Assembly (NCBI GenBank): GCA_945280365.1
Contig: CALYQD010000002.1
Location: 124,001-188,000 of the forward strand
Source: an uncultured Apibacter sp.
GTDB lineage: Bacteria > Bacteroidota > Bacteroidia > Flavobacteriales > Weeksellaceae
Reading direction: 5' to 3'
DNA length: 64,000 bases
This document shows positions 1 to 9,505 of the stretch, piece after piece. The first letter of the stretch is position 1. The number at the start of each line of letters is the position of its first letter. The notes below the pieces were generated by a model. The model worked only from the letters and a program-made list of their open reading frames with translations. It had not been told where the DNA came from and made no database searches. Position numbers and translations under genes: made by a program.

Positions 1-71
1 ATGATTTTCGGACTTGAAGGATAAAATTTAATCTTAATAAATAATTTGCATGCCTCTGCTTATACACTTAT

Positions 72-2270
72 ATGCAGCAAAAAATTAAACACATAGTATC
101 GGAAAGTACTTTTTTTATTCTCGGCTTTTATTTCAGCCGTGGATTGCGTATAGCTGTAGCTATAGTTATTCCGTTGATTGCCGGTTGGCTTTTTAATAGA
201 CCGGGTATTGGTATAGTTGCTTCTTCAGGAGCTTTGGTTGCCGGTTTGGGAGATAATCCCGGATCGATACGTGTTAAATTTAACACACAATCCATTGCTG
301 CTTTATTTTATTTTTTAGTAGTCCTCGTCAGCCAATTATTGATTTCCCACAAAGTTATTTTCGGTATATGGATTACTTTATGCGGCTTTTTCTTTTCCAT
401 GTTTTTTATATACGGTTCTCGGGCTGTAAGTGTAAGCATATCTTCCTTGCTATGTGTGGTATATGCTTGTAGTTTTGAGGGCAATCACATTGTAATGAAC
501 ACATTGGGAATGATGCTGGGTGTACTTTTATATGGGCTTATTTCTTTAGTTTTATGGAGAATTCAACCGTATAGGGTTATTGAACAAAAAATAAGTGAAA
601 ATATTAGATATTTATACGAGTATACTGTACTTATTCATGAATATTTCCTTATAAAGTTAAAAAATCCTACAAATATTCAGAAACAAACCGAAGTATTAAA
701 TAAATTATTTGAAAAACAGGAAAAAATACATATTAATCATGAAGATATTCGAGAAAACCTTTTTAAATTAAGAATAAATGCAAAAAGCTTTTCTGCAAAA
801 GGAAGAAAGATGACTTTGATATTCAGCGCCTTAATTGATTTATATGAACAGCTGATATCATTAAATCTTCAAGACAATAAATTAATTGACTCTCTTATTA
901 AAAGTAATTTAAAAAAGGATTTTGAATATCATTTATCTAATATGGAACATATTCTTTATGAATTAAGTTGGTCCATAAATTTACATAAAAATGTTTCAGT
1001 TTCTATAGATATTTCTCAATTAGATTACTTTAAAAATCGTATAATTGATCTTGAAAATAATAAAAATGAAGATGCTAATATTGATATTAATGCATTGAAG
1101 CATGTTCGCTTTATATTTAAATCTTTTTATAAACAGACGGGATTCATAAAATCCCTTATAAATGGTGAATTCAGAACCGAGAAAAAGCAATATGAAGACT
1201 TAGATTTAGAAAAGTTTACCAGACAATACAATTATAATTTTTCAACTTTTAAGGCTAATTTGAATCTAAAATCAAATATCTTTAAACATGCTTTAAGAGT
1301 AAGTTTAGCGATTTCCGTTTCATATATTATTTGTACTTTACTGAAAATTGAATATTATGCATGGGTATTTTTAACCATAATTTTGATTTTAAAACCCGTA
1401 TATGGAAATACTAAAAATTCATGTATCCAAAGACTACAAGGAACCATAATTGGAGGGCTCATTACTTTCAGTTTACTACTTATTACTCACAACATTTATG
1501 TTATTTGTGTAGTTACATTTATATGTATAGTAGGTGCGTATAGCTTTATTCCTATCAATTATAGAACTGGAGTTGCTTTTGTTACTATATTTGTTATACT
1601 TCTGATTTTTTTAGAGCATAGCGGAAGCGACAGCTGGACCAATATTTATCATCGTTTGGGAGGAACAACCATTGCAGTAGTAATTAGCTTTATAGTAAGC
1701 TTCTCCTTTCTTCCCACCTGGGAGTATAAAAATCTTCCTGTTTTAATTGATAAATTACTTAAATCTAATTTAGATTATTTTAATAAAATAACCTATAATT
1801 TATTGAATGATGATAAACTTTCTGATACAGAAATAAAGCTATCCAGGAGAGATGTTTTGCTTGAAACATCCAACTTATCCAGTGCTTTTCAAAGAATTAT
1901 TTCTGAGCCCAAAATCTCAAAAAATTACAAATCCGATATTTATAATATTCAAACATTTATTAATCTTCTTTCTACAAGAATTTCTTCACTTAGATCCTAT
2001 ATCAACCAGAATAGTTTAGCTACGGAAATTGATTCTCAATTAATATTTTCAGTTGAAAATAACTTAAATAACTGTTTATTGAACATTGAGGGTACTTTAG
2101 TTAATTGTGACATTGAATGTATAGAGAAAGAAGAAGAATTAAATCTTTTGGCGGAAAATCAATCATTAATTACTTATCAGCTTCGGGAAATTAGCGTTTT
2201 ATCTCAACAAATTTATTCATATATAAATAAGCTAAACAATTTCGAGGAATGGAAAAGCTCTAAAATTTAA
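72..2270 (+). CDS. FUSC family (YccS-like) inner-membrane protein
   Basis: Predicted integral membrane protein of the FUSC/YccS type, a family linked to aromatic-acid or toxic-compound export; the substrate cannot be read from sequence. The 732 residues show the two-repeat architecture of the family: a hydrophobic block at about residues 12-165, a charged helical region to about 400, a second membrane block at about 405-550 containing the FUSC-like stretch LKPVYGNTKNSCIQRLQGT, and a cytoplasmic tail. The ATG at 72 is used. Its last four bases overlap the end of the convergent yqaA-like gene, so the two 3' ends have no terminator space between them. Family assignment is firm; function is not. 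Confidence 0.85.
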   Translation: MQQKIKHIVSESTFFILGFYFSRGLRIAVAIVIPLIAGWLFNRPGIGIVASSGALVAGLGDNPGSIRVKFNTQSIAALFYFLVVLVSQLLISHKVIFGIWITLCGFFFSMFFIYGSRAVSVSISSLLCVVYACSFEGNHIVMNTLGMMLGVLLYGLISLVLWRIQPYRVIEQKISENIRYLYEYTVLIHEYFLIKLKNPTNIQKQTEVLNKLFEKQEKIHINHEDIRENLFKLRINAKSFSAKGRKMTLIFSALIDLYEQLISLNLQDNKLIDSLIKSNLKKDFEYHLSNMEHILYELSWSINLHKNVSVSIDISQLDYFKNRIIDLENNKNEDANIDINALKHVRFIFKSFYKQTGFIKSLINGEFRTEKKQYEDLDLEKFTRQYNYNFSTFKANLNLKSNIFKHALRVSLAISVSYIICTLLKIEYYAWVFLTIILILKPVYGNTKNSCIQRLQGTIIGGLITFSLLLITHNIYVICVVTFICIVGAYSFIPINYRTGVAFVTIFVILLIFLEHSGSDSWTNIYHRLGGTTIAVVISFIVSFSFLPTWEYKNLPVLIDKLLKSNLDYFNKITYNLLNDDKLSDTEIKLSRRDVLLETSNLSSAFQRIISEPKISKNYKSDIYNIQTFINLLSTRISSLRSYINQNSLATEIDSQLIFSVENNLNNCLLNIEGTLVNCDIECIEKEEELNLLAENQSLITYQLREISVLSQQIYSYINKLNNFEEWKSSKI

Positions 2271-2719
2271 AAAAAACTAGTAAAACTTTTAAAGGTATAC
2301 ATAATAATAACATACCGAAATAATTTACCTGCTAACATGGAGATAGAGACCATATAAATATTTGCTCTCGTATATCCCAAAGCAACCGGAATAACATCTC
2401 CAATTACTGGTAAAAAAGAAAAAAAAGAAATATATGCTCCTTTTTTATTTAGTTTATGAGATACAGTATCTATCTTATCCTTTCTGATTTTTAAATATTT
2501 TTCGATCCATTCTATTTTGCCTAGCCTTCCTAAATAATAACTGGTCATTCCTCCTAACCAATTTCCGATGGCGGCAATTATAATACTTATCCAAGGAGTT
2601 CCTCCCATAAGAAGTATACCGGTAAGGACAGCCTCTGAACTAAACGGTAAAATTGTAGCAGCAAGATAAGAAGCTACAAATAATCCTATATATCCATACT
2701 CTATTAACGCATCTAACAT
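2267..2719 (-). CDS. YqaA/DedA-family membrane protein
   Basis: Small (150 aa) polytopic membrane protein of the DedA/SNARE-associated (VTT) superfamily, YqaA branch. Evidence: hydrophobic segments throughout, the N-terminal GLFVASYLAATILPFSSEA and the glycine-rich NWLGGMTSYYLGRLGK typical of YqaA proteins, and the conserved SFLPVIGDVIPVALG re-entrant-type segment. DedA-superfamily proteins act in membrane lipid translocation and envelope homeostasis. It lies 10 bp downstream of plsC and is probably the last gene of a manA-plsC-yqaA transcript, consistent with a phospholipid-related role (inference). Confidence 0.85.
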   Translation of the reverse strand: MLDALIEYGYIGLFVASYLAATILPFSSEAVLTGILLMGGTPWISIIIAAIGNWLGGMTSYYLGRLGKIEWIEKYLKIRKDKIDTVSHKLNKKGAYISFFSFLPVIGDVIPVALGYTRANIYMVSISMLAGKLFRYVIIMYTFKSFTSFF

Positions 2720-2729
2720 ATAGAATTAT

Positions 2730-3479
2730 TTATCTAATATTTGCATGGTTTATCTTATCATCTTTAATTCTTTCATAAATTAGATGATAAGCTTCTTCTT
2801 TGAGGTCCTGTTTGGTTCCCCCTTCCGGAAATAGAATTTTAATTCGTTCTACTTTAACTTTACCCGGATATCCTAAATTAAAGACAAAAGGAAACATATT
2901 CTTAAGGTTATGAAATACGTACACAACTATCGGACTGTTACAATAAACGGAAGATATGAAGGCTCCATCTTTAAATTTTTCTAAAATTATTTTACGCTTT
3001 GGAACCCCTCCTTCCGGAAAAATAACAACATTTCTATTATTTTGGGTCAATTCTTTTTTTACAGCTGAGAATACGGCTTGCTTACTTTGATTATTTGATC
3101 TGTCTACTAGGATAGATACCTTTTTATAAATTCTACCAAATACAGGATATTTTTCCAGCTCTTTTTTACCAACAAACACTATGGGATGTTTCGGATGAAG
3201 CACATACATTAACACCACGTCAATTAAAGAAGTATGATTGGCTATAAAAATATAATTTTCATTTGGGTCTAAATTCACTTTCGAATATAAAGAATATGTA
3301 AATCCTGATCCGTAAAAAATCACACATCCCCACATACGCATAAAGAAATAAGTAAGCTTATTATTATTCTGATAAGACATCAGATAAATTATAACTCCAA
3401 CAGTAAGTGTACATAGGGCTGTTAAAATATAAAACCATACTTTCCAAAGAATTGTTGCTACTGTCTTGAGATATTTCAT
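2730..3479 (-). CDS. plsC: 1-acyl-sn-glycerol-3-phosphate acyltransferase
   Basis: Transfers an acyl chain to lysophosphatidic acid to give phosphatidic acid at the inner membrane. The 249 aa protein has an N-terminal membrane anchor (about residues 11-35), the catalytic HX4D motif NHTSLID (His82, Asp87), the VDRSN block (about 125-129) and the FPEGG block (154-158), in the order and spacing of PlsC/LPAAT enzymes. It lies 2 bp downstream of manA and 10 bp upstream of the yqaA-like gene. A related lyso-ornithine or other lysolipid acyltransferase cannot be excluded, but the motif set fits PlsC. Confidence 0.88.
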   Translation of the reverse strand: MKYLKTVATILWKVWFYILTALCTLTVGVIIYLMSYQNNNKLTYFFMRMWGCVIFYGSGFTYSLYSKVNLDPNENYIFIANHTSLIDVVLMYVLHPKHPIVFVGKKELEKYPVFGRIYKKVSILVDRSNNQSKQAVFSAVKKELTQNNRNVVIFPEGGVPKRKIILEKFKDGAFISSVYCNSPIVVYVFHNLKNMFPFVFNLGYPGKVKVERIKILFPEGGTKQDLKEEAYHLIYERIKDDKINHANIR

Positions 3480-3481
3480 AT

Positions 3482-4447
3482 TTAATCTATATGAACCTCT
3501 AAAAGTTTCGTTTTAACATGAGGCTTTATTTCTATATTTGATAAGGCTGCCGGAAGCAATACTGTATGTCCTTTAGTAATAATAACAGGTATATTTTGAT
3601 TCAAAATTGAACATTCTCCTTCAATACAAATGAGTATTCGAAAGGAATTCCCCGAAGAAAAAAGGATTTTATTTTCTGTAATTTCCATTTTAGAAACCGT
3701 AAAAAACGGTGAAGTAACAATTGTTGCTTCTTCCGAATTTTTATCATATTGCAAAAAAGGCTCATCAACAAAAGAAAAATCCATTACATCCTCTGCTTGT
3801 TTGATATGTAAATCTCTTTTTTTTCCGTTTTTATCGATCCTATCGTAATCGTATATCCTATAAGTTACATCCGAATTTTGCTGTATTTCAATTACCGACA
3901 CTCCTTTATCTAAAGCATGAACAGTTCCGGAAGGAATAAAAATTACATTTTCTTTTTCCGGATGTACTTTTCTTAGAATTGAATGTAACGTGTTGTTTTC
4001 AATGCTTTCTTCAAAAATACTTTTATTTATCCCTTTTTCAAACCCTAGTATAATTTCAGAATCAGGCTCAGAGTCCAATACATACCACATTTCTGTTTTT
4101 CCAAATGAATGATGATGAACTTCGGCATACTCATCGTTAGGATGCACTTGAACGGATAAGGGCTGAGCAGCATCTAGAAACTTAATAAGAAGGGGAAACC
4201 TATTCCCATATTTCCGATATATTTTTTTCCCTACAAGCTGTTCTTTGTACTCTTTAATTAAATCATCTAAATCTTTTCCTTTCAAAATTCCATTAGAAAC
4301 TATACTTACTGATCCCGGAACTGTAGATATTTCCCAACTTTCTCCTATATTTTCTTCTGTTATATTTTTTCCGAGATTTTTTAATTTATTCCCACCCCAT
4401 ATTCTATAATGGAAAGAAGGCTGAAATAGCAATGGATATAATGACAT
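3482..4447 (-). CDS. manA: mannose-6-phosphate isomerase, class I
   Basis: Zinc enzyme interconverting fructose-6-phosphate and mannose-6-phosphate, supplying mannose for glycan synthesis or mannose for glycolysis. The 321 aa length is that of the short bacterial type I enzyme. Metal-site motifs are visible: QVHPND, the glutamate in GKTEMWYVL, and the histidine in FIPSGTVHAL, followed by the cupin C-terminal half with QQNSDVTYRIYDYDR. It heads a tight operon with plsC (2-bp gap). The polysaccharide genes 40 kb away could use its product (inference). Confidence 0.93.
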   Translation of the reverse strand: MSLYPLLFQPSFHYRIWGGNKLKNLGKNITEENIGESWEISTVPGSVSIVSNGILKGKDLDDLIKEYKEQLVGKKIYRKYGNRFPLLIKFLDAAQPLSVQVHPNDEYAEVHHHSFGKTEMWYVLDSEPDSEIILGFEKGINKSIFEESIENNTLHSILRKVHPEKENVIFIPSGTVHALDKGVSVIEIQQNSDVTYRIYDYDRIDKNGKKRDLHIKQAEDVMDFSFVDEPFLQYDKNSEEATIVTSPFFTVSKMEITENKILFSSGNSFRILICIEGECSILNQNIPVIITKGHTVLLPAALSNIEIKPHVKTKLLEVHID

Positions 4448-4506
4448 ATATAGATTTATTTATGCAAAAATATGATTTTTTAAATTTTTATTTATTAGCA
4501 CTTTAG

Positions 4507-5214
4507 TTATGTAAGCAAAAAATTGAAATCTTCTGAAGAATCCAATTCTCTTATGGGCTGATTATGTATAAATATTCTTGCAGTTTTTTCACCAATAAGT
4601 CTTAGTTTTTTATTTTCATAATGTAGTATTGTACCTTCTCTGAGCCCTACTACATATACATTAGGATTTAAATGTATAAATTCCATGATACGTTGCTCTC
4701 GTGTTTCTCCACCAAAATCAGAAGGGTGGACATCCAAATAATGTGGATTTATCTGAAAAGGTATTAGATTTAGAGTTTGAAAATTTTCCGGCTCAATAAT
4801 AGGCATGTCATTAGTTGTTCGTAATGTTGGACATACAATGTTAGATCCTGCACTCCATCCTATATATGGAGTTCCCATACTTACTTTTTCACGTATAAGA
4901 GATAATATTTTTTTTTGTTGTAATTTTTTTACCAACTGCCATGTATTTCCTCCACCTACCACTATTACATCAGCATTTTTTACGGCTTCTTCAACATTCG
5001 AAAAATGATGTATACTTTGCACTTTTATATGTATTGATTTCCAGGCTTCATTTACTTTATTTTCATATTCATCATAGGAAAACGTTACGGCTGCATAAGG
5101 AATAAATAGAATATTTGATTTTTCATCCTCTAAAAATGACTGGACTTGATATTTGGAAAACTCAAGATATCTCTCCCCCACATTAGTGGAATTGCTTAGT
5201 AATAAAAGCTTCAT
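4507..5214 (-). CDS. pepE: peptidase E (alpha-aspartyl dipeptidase), S51
   Basis: Cytoplasmic serine dipeptidase that cleaves Asp-X dipeptides. The 235 aa product shows the S51 nucleophile elbow GWSAGSN with Ser121, the upstream VVGGGNTWQL oxyanion-region motif, and a histidine at about 158 (NPHYLD) where the catalytic His is expected. The Salmonella enzyme uses Ser120 and His157. It is a single gene followed by a roughly 60-bp gap before manA, so it may share that transcript. Confidence 0.92.
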   Translation of the reverse strand: MKLLLLSNSTNVGERYLEFSKYQVQSFLEDEKSNILFIPYAAVTFSYDEYENKVNEAWKSIHIKVQSIHHFSNVEEAVKNADVIVVGGGNTWQLVKKLQQKKILSLIREKVSMGTPYIGWSAGSNIVCPTLRTTNDMPIIEPENFQTLNLIPFQINPHYLDVHPSDFGGETREQRIMEFIHLNPNVYVVGLREGTILHYENKKLRLIGEKTARIFIHNQPIRELDSSEDFNFLLT

Positions 5215-5483
5215 AATTCTTTTATTTATATATTAATCATTAATAAAAAGAGTAATTCATTCTAATAATAATTTGGAAGAAATTACCATTGAAAAGCTAT
5301 TATCGGTAATTTTATAAATAGAATAAATTAATTAACTTTTCTTCCCCCAAATATAGCTAAAAATTAATTATACTTCATTATAATTGCTTTAAACCTAAGC
5401 AATAAGAAAATTTCCTTACAATATAATCATTTCATTTTCATTACTTTTAAGTAAAAATCATTTTATAAATTTAAATTTATATA

Positions 5484-5491
5484 TATTTTTG
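5484..5491 (+). promoter_or_regulatory. candidate -7 promoter element for the SUKH gene
   Basis: TATTTTTG matches the Bacteroidota -7 consensus TAnnTTTG and ends 15 nt before the ATG at 5507. No convincing TTG -33 element is seen at the usual 17-23 nt spacing. In DNA this AT-rich such matches arise by chance, so confidence is moderate. Confidence 0.4.
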
Positions 5492-5506
5492 AATAAATTT
5501 ATGTAA

Positions 5507-6136
5507 ATGCATACTATTAACTCTTTGGCTGAACGATTGCTAGGCAGAAGCTTAACTAAAAATGACGGAGTAAAACCTTCTGAACTTGACAAGATTGAAA
5601 TTAAGTTAGGAACTACTTTACCTAATATTTTACGTGATTTGTATCTGTTGGTCGGAAAAAATAATATGCTGATGGAATCTTTTAATCGATTTGCTTTACC
5701 CAGCCAACTACAGAAAGATGGAAACAAAATAGTATTTCTGGAGGAAAATCAAAATATATGCTATTGGGGGTTTGAAATTGATCAAGAAAATGTTAATCCG
5801 AAAGTTTATCAATTATTAAATGAAAATGAATGGTTTGAGGAACAAATTCCTCTTATTGAATTTATAATTGTTATGCTCTATTATCAATGTGCACAGGGAG
5901 GATATGAATTTTTTGGAATTTCCAATATTTCTGATGAAGATCTTGAGATTTTTATTCATACTGAATGGGAAGATGCCGTTAGATACAACGGATTACAAAT
6001 TTATTGGAAGCAAGATTGCTTATTATGGTATGTATATGATCATAACAATGTCAGAGTCAATAATCTGTATTTTTCTGCAAGAACGGAAGAAGCTTTTACC
6101 ATTCATAGCCAAAAATACGAACTTGAAAGTTTATAA
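5507..6136 (+). CDS. SMI1/KNR4 (SUKH) family protein
   Basis: 209 aa soluble protein with the SUKH/SMI1-KNR4 fold signature: an N-terminal helix that recognises the family (SELDKIEIKLGTTLPNILRDLYLLVG), followed by the strand motif NKIVFLEENQNICYWGFEI with the tryptophan typical of the group. SUKH proteins are frequently immunity proteins against secreted polymorphic toxins, though others have general roles. No toxin, Rhs or LXG gene lies beside it, so here it is an orphan. A separate ATG-TAA just upstream at 5501 argues for the ATG at 5507. The overlapping ORF at 5868-6149 is a shadow. Confidence 0.8.
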   Translation: MHTINSLAERLLGRSLTKNDGVKPSELDKIEIKLGTTLPNILRDLYLLVGKNNMLMESFNRFALPSQLQKDGNKIVFLEENQNICYWGFEIDQENVNPKVYQLLNENEWFEEQIPLIEFIIVMLYYQCAQGGYEFFGISNISDEDLEIFIHTEWEDAVRYNGLQIYWKQDCLLWYVYDHNNVRVNNLYFSARTEEAFTIHSQKYELESL

Positions 6137-6397
6137 CCGTTATCTTTAATAATAGCTGTTTAATGTAAGAATTTTATCAATATTATTTATCTATTGATCT
6201 GATTTTGTTTCCTCTAATAATACAACTAAAAAATTATTTTTTTCAACAAACACAAACAAGATAATATAATTTCAAAATTACTAAAAAATTAGCAATTTAA
6301 ATCCATACATATAATTAACAATGTAATAATTTAATTTATTTTTTGAAATTTTATTAATTTTAAACCTAAGAGTAATATTATTTTAAAAAAGTAATTA

Positions 6398-7291
6398 ATG
6401 GCAGTAAAAATAATAAACCAACAAAATTTTAAGTGGATAGACTTATTTAACCCTTCTAAAGAGGAGATGCAAGAAATTGCAGAAAAATGCAATCTTAATT
6501 TCTATAACCTTGCGGATAGTTTAGAACCTAATCACCTACCAAAATTTGAAACTGAAAACGGAGTTAATTTCCTCATATTAAGAGTTGTACATAAAGGAGA
6601 AAAAAAAGATACAAATATTGAAAGTCTATCTAACAAAATTGCCATTTTTTTTAATGAATCTTTAATCATTACTATACATCGTATAGAAATGCCTTTTATT
6701 GATGAGATTGTCACCAAATGTTTAAATAAAGAGGAAACTATATCGACCAATATGGTCATTATTAAAATTTTAAAATGTGTTTTACAAACCTATAATGACT
6801 CCATTTTACATATTATAAACAGATTAGAATCCTATGAAAATAAACTTTTTTTAAAAAGTCCTAATTCAAGAGTATTGCAGAACATCTATTCTTTAAAAAG
6901 AAAAACAAATCTATGCACCAAATTATTGATCCTTTCAGATGAAGTTATTAACTCAGTTAAGCCTACTAAACAAGAAAAAGCGGCTCATCAAGATGCGAAA
7001 GACTTGTATTTAAAACTTACCACTCTTTATGAGCAGGTGATGGATGATCTGAATAATTTGCTTAATCTTTATATTTCTCTTTCTTCTCAAAAAACCAATG
7101 AGATTATGAAGACTTTGACCATATTCTCCATATTTTTTATGCCGTTAACTTTTATAGCCGGTATCTATGGTATGAATTTTCATTTTATGCCTGAGCTCGA
7201 TTATAAATGGGGTTATCCGATCATAATATTTATTATGTTTATTATTACGTTAATTATTTATTATTGGTTGAAAAGAAAAAAATGGCTTTGA
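6398..7291 (+). CDS. corA: CorA-family Mg2+/Co2+ transporter
   Basis: Divalent cation channel of the inner membrane. The 297 aa protein has the long N-terminal cytoplasmic domain, a helical stalk (about residues 140-235) and two C-terminal transmembrane segments. The signature GMN motif (YGMNFHFMPE, residues 258-260) closes TM1, and a basic tail KRKKWL ends the protein. Length and layout are those of a standard CorA. Zinc-transporting ZntB-type relatives have the same motif, so the ion is not proven. Confidence 0.9.
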   Translation: MAVKIINQQNFKWIDLFNPSKEEMQEIAEKCNLNFYNLADSLEPNHLPKFETENGVNFLILRVVHKGEKKDTNIESLSNKIAIFFNESLIITIHRIEMPFIDEIVTKCLNKEETISTNMVIIKILKCVLQTYNDSILHIINRLESYENKLFLKSPNSRVLQNIYSLKRKTNLCTKLLILSDEVINSVKPTKQEKAAHQDAKDLYLKLTTLYEQVMDDLNNLLNLYISLSSQKTNEIMKTLTIFSIFFMPLTFIAGIYGMNFHFMPELDYKWGYPIIIFIMFIITLIIYYWLKRKKWL

Positions 7292-7438
7292 ATAAAATAT
7301 TCTAATTAAATAAATTCATATTACTGATTGAAAAGTTGTTTTCAAAAGATATCTAAATAAGACATGTAAAAAGTTCAACCTTAAAATTAATTATTTTTGA
7401 TATTGTTAGATTTCATCTTTTATTCAAGATATAATAAT

Positions 7439-7446
7439 TATTTTTG
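7439..7446 (+). promoter_or_regulatory. candidate -7 promoter element for aspS
   Basis: TATTTTTG fits TAnnTTTG and ends 18 nt before the ATG at 7465. It also lies upstream of the TTG at 7456 that the ORF track used, so it does not decide between the two starts. No clear -33 TTG at normal spacing. Confidence 0.4.
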
Positions 7447-7464
7447 TAATTAAAATTGTCAACA

Positions 7465-9216
7465 ATGTATAGAACCCACACCTGCGGAGAACTTAATGAA
7501 TCAAATATCGGGCAAAAGGTAATTCTTGCCGGATGGATACAAACAATTCGAGATAAAGGTTTTGTAACTTGGATTGATCTACGCGATCGATACGGAATTA
7601 CTCAACTTGTTTTTGATGAACAACGTACTGATAAGGACTTAATTGAGAAAGCAAGAAAATTGGGTCGTGAATATGTAATTCAAGTATCAGGAACAGTCAT
7701 TGAAAGATCGAGCAAAAATCCTAATATATCTACAGGTTCTATTGAAATTTTAGTCGAAAAATTATCCATACTTAACGAATCTTTGGTTCCCCCCTTCACT
7801 ATTGAAGATGATACCGACGGAGGGGAAGAGATACGTATGAAATACAGATACCTGGATATAAGGCGTAATCCGGTAAAAGATAAATTAATTTTCAGGAGTA
7901 AAGTTGCACAATTGGTGAGAAATTACCTTTCCGGTGAAGGATTTATTGAAGTTGAAACTCCTGTTTTAATAAAATCAACTCCTGAAGGAGCGCGTGATTT
8001 CGTTGTACCTTCACGTATAAATCCGGGACAATTTTATGCTTTACCTCAATCTCCTCAAACATTCAAGCAACTACTCATGGTTGCTGGCCTAGATAAATAC
8101 TTTCAATTGGTTAAATGTTTTCGCGATGAAGATCTACGTGCAGACCGTCAACCTGAATTTACACAGATAGATTGTGAAATGTCTTTTGTAGAACAGGAAG
8201 ATGTTCTTAACACTTTTGAAGGGTTAACTAAACATTTATTAAAAGAGCTTAAAGGCATTTCTTTTGATAAATTTCCGCGAATGACTTATGCTGAAGCTAT
8301 GAGAAGATATGGTAATGACAAACCGGATGTTCGATTTGGAATGGAATTTATTGAATTGAATGAAGAATTACAAAACAATGGCTTTAAAGTATTTGATGAA
8401 GCAGAATTAGTTGTAGGTATAAATGTTGAAAAATGTGCCTCGTATACTAGAAAACAATTGGATGAGCTTACCGATTGGGTGAAACGGCCTCAAATAGGAG
8501 CTTCAGGATTAGTATATATACGTTATAACGAGGATGGAAGCATTAAATCTTCTGTAGATAAATTTTATTCGGAAGACCAGCTTAAAATCGTTATTAATAA
8601 AGCAAATGCGCAACCTGGTGATTTGCTACTGCTATTATCCGGTTCAACAAAAAAGGTGCGGCCTCAACTCAGTGCTTTACGTATGGAATTGGCGGAACGT
8701 TTGGGATTAAGAAATCCTGATGAATATGCACCTTTATGGGTAGTGGATTTTCCTCTTCTTGAATGGGATGAAGATGAAAACAGATATCTCGCCATGCACC
8801 ATCCTTTTACTTCCCCTAAGCCTGAGGATATATCCATTTTAGACACTAAGCCTGGTGAAGTAAGAGCTAATGCTTATGATCTCGTATTGAATGGTAATGA
8901 AATTGGAGGTGGGTCTGTTCGAATCTATAATAAGGAACTTCAGGGAAAAATGCTCTCTTTATTAGGATTTACAGAGGAAGATGCTGAAGCTCAATTTGGA
9001 TTCTTAATGAATGCTTTTAAATTTGGAGCTCCTCCTCATGCGGGAATTGCCTTTGGTTTTGATCGTCTGGTAGCCATTTTGGGAGGACAAGAAGTAATCC
9101 GAGATTATATTGCATTCCCAAAAAATAATTCAGGTAGAGATGTTATGATCGATGCACCTTCTTATATTTATAAAGAACAATTGAAAGAACTTAATATTGA
9201 GATAATTAAGGATTAA
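7465..9216 (+). CDS. aspS: aspartyl-tRNA synthetase
   Basis: Charges tRNA-Asp with aspartate in the cytoplasm. The product (583 aa) is a full-length bacterial-type class II enzyme: N-terminal OB-fold anticodon domain (about residues 1-110), catalytic core with [11 protein letters not shown] and motif 2 [18 protein letters not shown], the inserted GAD domain (about 280-400), and motif 3 [13 protein letters not shown]. The track starts at a TTG (7456); I chose the ATG three codons on because bacterial AspRS proteins normally begin [10 protein letters not shown]. Whether it charges only Asp or also Asn (non-discriminating) is not visible without knowing the gatCAB/asnS content of the genome. Confidence 0.97.
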   Translation: MYRTHTCGELNESNIGQKVILAGWIQTIRDKGFVTWIDLRDRYGITQLVFDEQRTDKDLIEKARKLGREYVIQVSGTVIERSSKNPNISTGSIEILVEKLSILNESLVPPFTIEDDTDGGEEIRMKYRYLDIRRNPVKDKLIFRSKVAQLVRNYLSGEGFIEVETPVLIKSTPEGARDFVVPSRINPGQFYALPQSPQTFKQLLMVAGLDKYFQLVKCFRDEDLRADRQPEFTQIDCEMSFVEQEDVLNTFEGLTKHLLKELKGISFDKFPRMTYAEAMRRYGNDKPDVRFGMEFIELNEELQNNGFKVFDEAELVVGINVEKCASYTRKQLDELTDWVKRPQIGASGLVYIRYNEDGSIKSSVDKFYSEDQLKIVINKANAQPGDLLLLLSGSTKKVRPQLSALRMELAERLGLRNPDEYAPLWVVDFPLLEWDEDENRYLAMHHPFTSPKPEDISILDTKPGEVRANAYDLVLNGNEIGGGSVRIYNKELQGKMLSLLGFTEEDAEAQFGFLMNAFKFGAPPHAGIAFGFDRLVAILGGQEVIRDYIAFPKNNSGRDVMIDAPSYIYKEQLKELNIEIIKD

Positions 9217-9243
9217 TTTTTTTGATTAATCTTTTATTAAAAT

Positions 9244-9282
9244 AAAAAGCAAAATTTTTGATAACAAAAATTTTGCTTTATA
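9244..9282 (+). terminator. intrinsic terminator after aspS
   Basis: A 15-bp perfect stem, AAAGCAAAATTTTTG / CAAAAATTTTGCTTT, with loop ATAA (9246-9279), starting about 30 bp after the aspS stop. It is A/T-rich with only a short T-run, so strength is uncertain. Confidence 0.6.
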
Positions 9283-9505
9283 AACTAAATAAAATAAAAC
9301 CAATTTTGTGAGAACACACAGTGAAAATTACTCATTTACTTTAAAATAAAGTTAAATTTTCATTTATCTTCTTCAAAGTTAGTTTTTTTATTTAGAATGA
9401 TTATAAATAAATATATGATTTAAATCATATTAAAAAATTATACATTATTATTGCCTTCTAAAAATTCTTTTTGTGCGTAATAATTACTGCTATACTTAAA
9501 TCAAA

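Noticed and set aside
1-24. Open frame ATGATTTTCGGACTTGAAGGATAA at the window edge
   Set aside because: Could be the last codons of an upstream gene, but eight codons are not enough to support any call.
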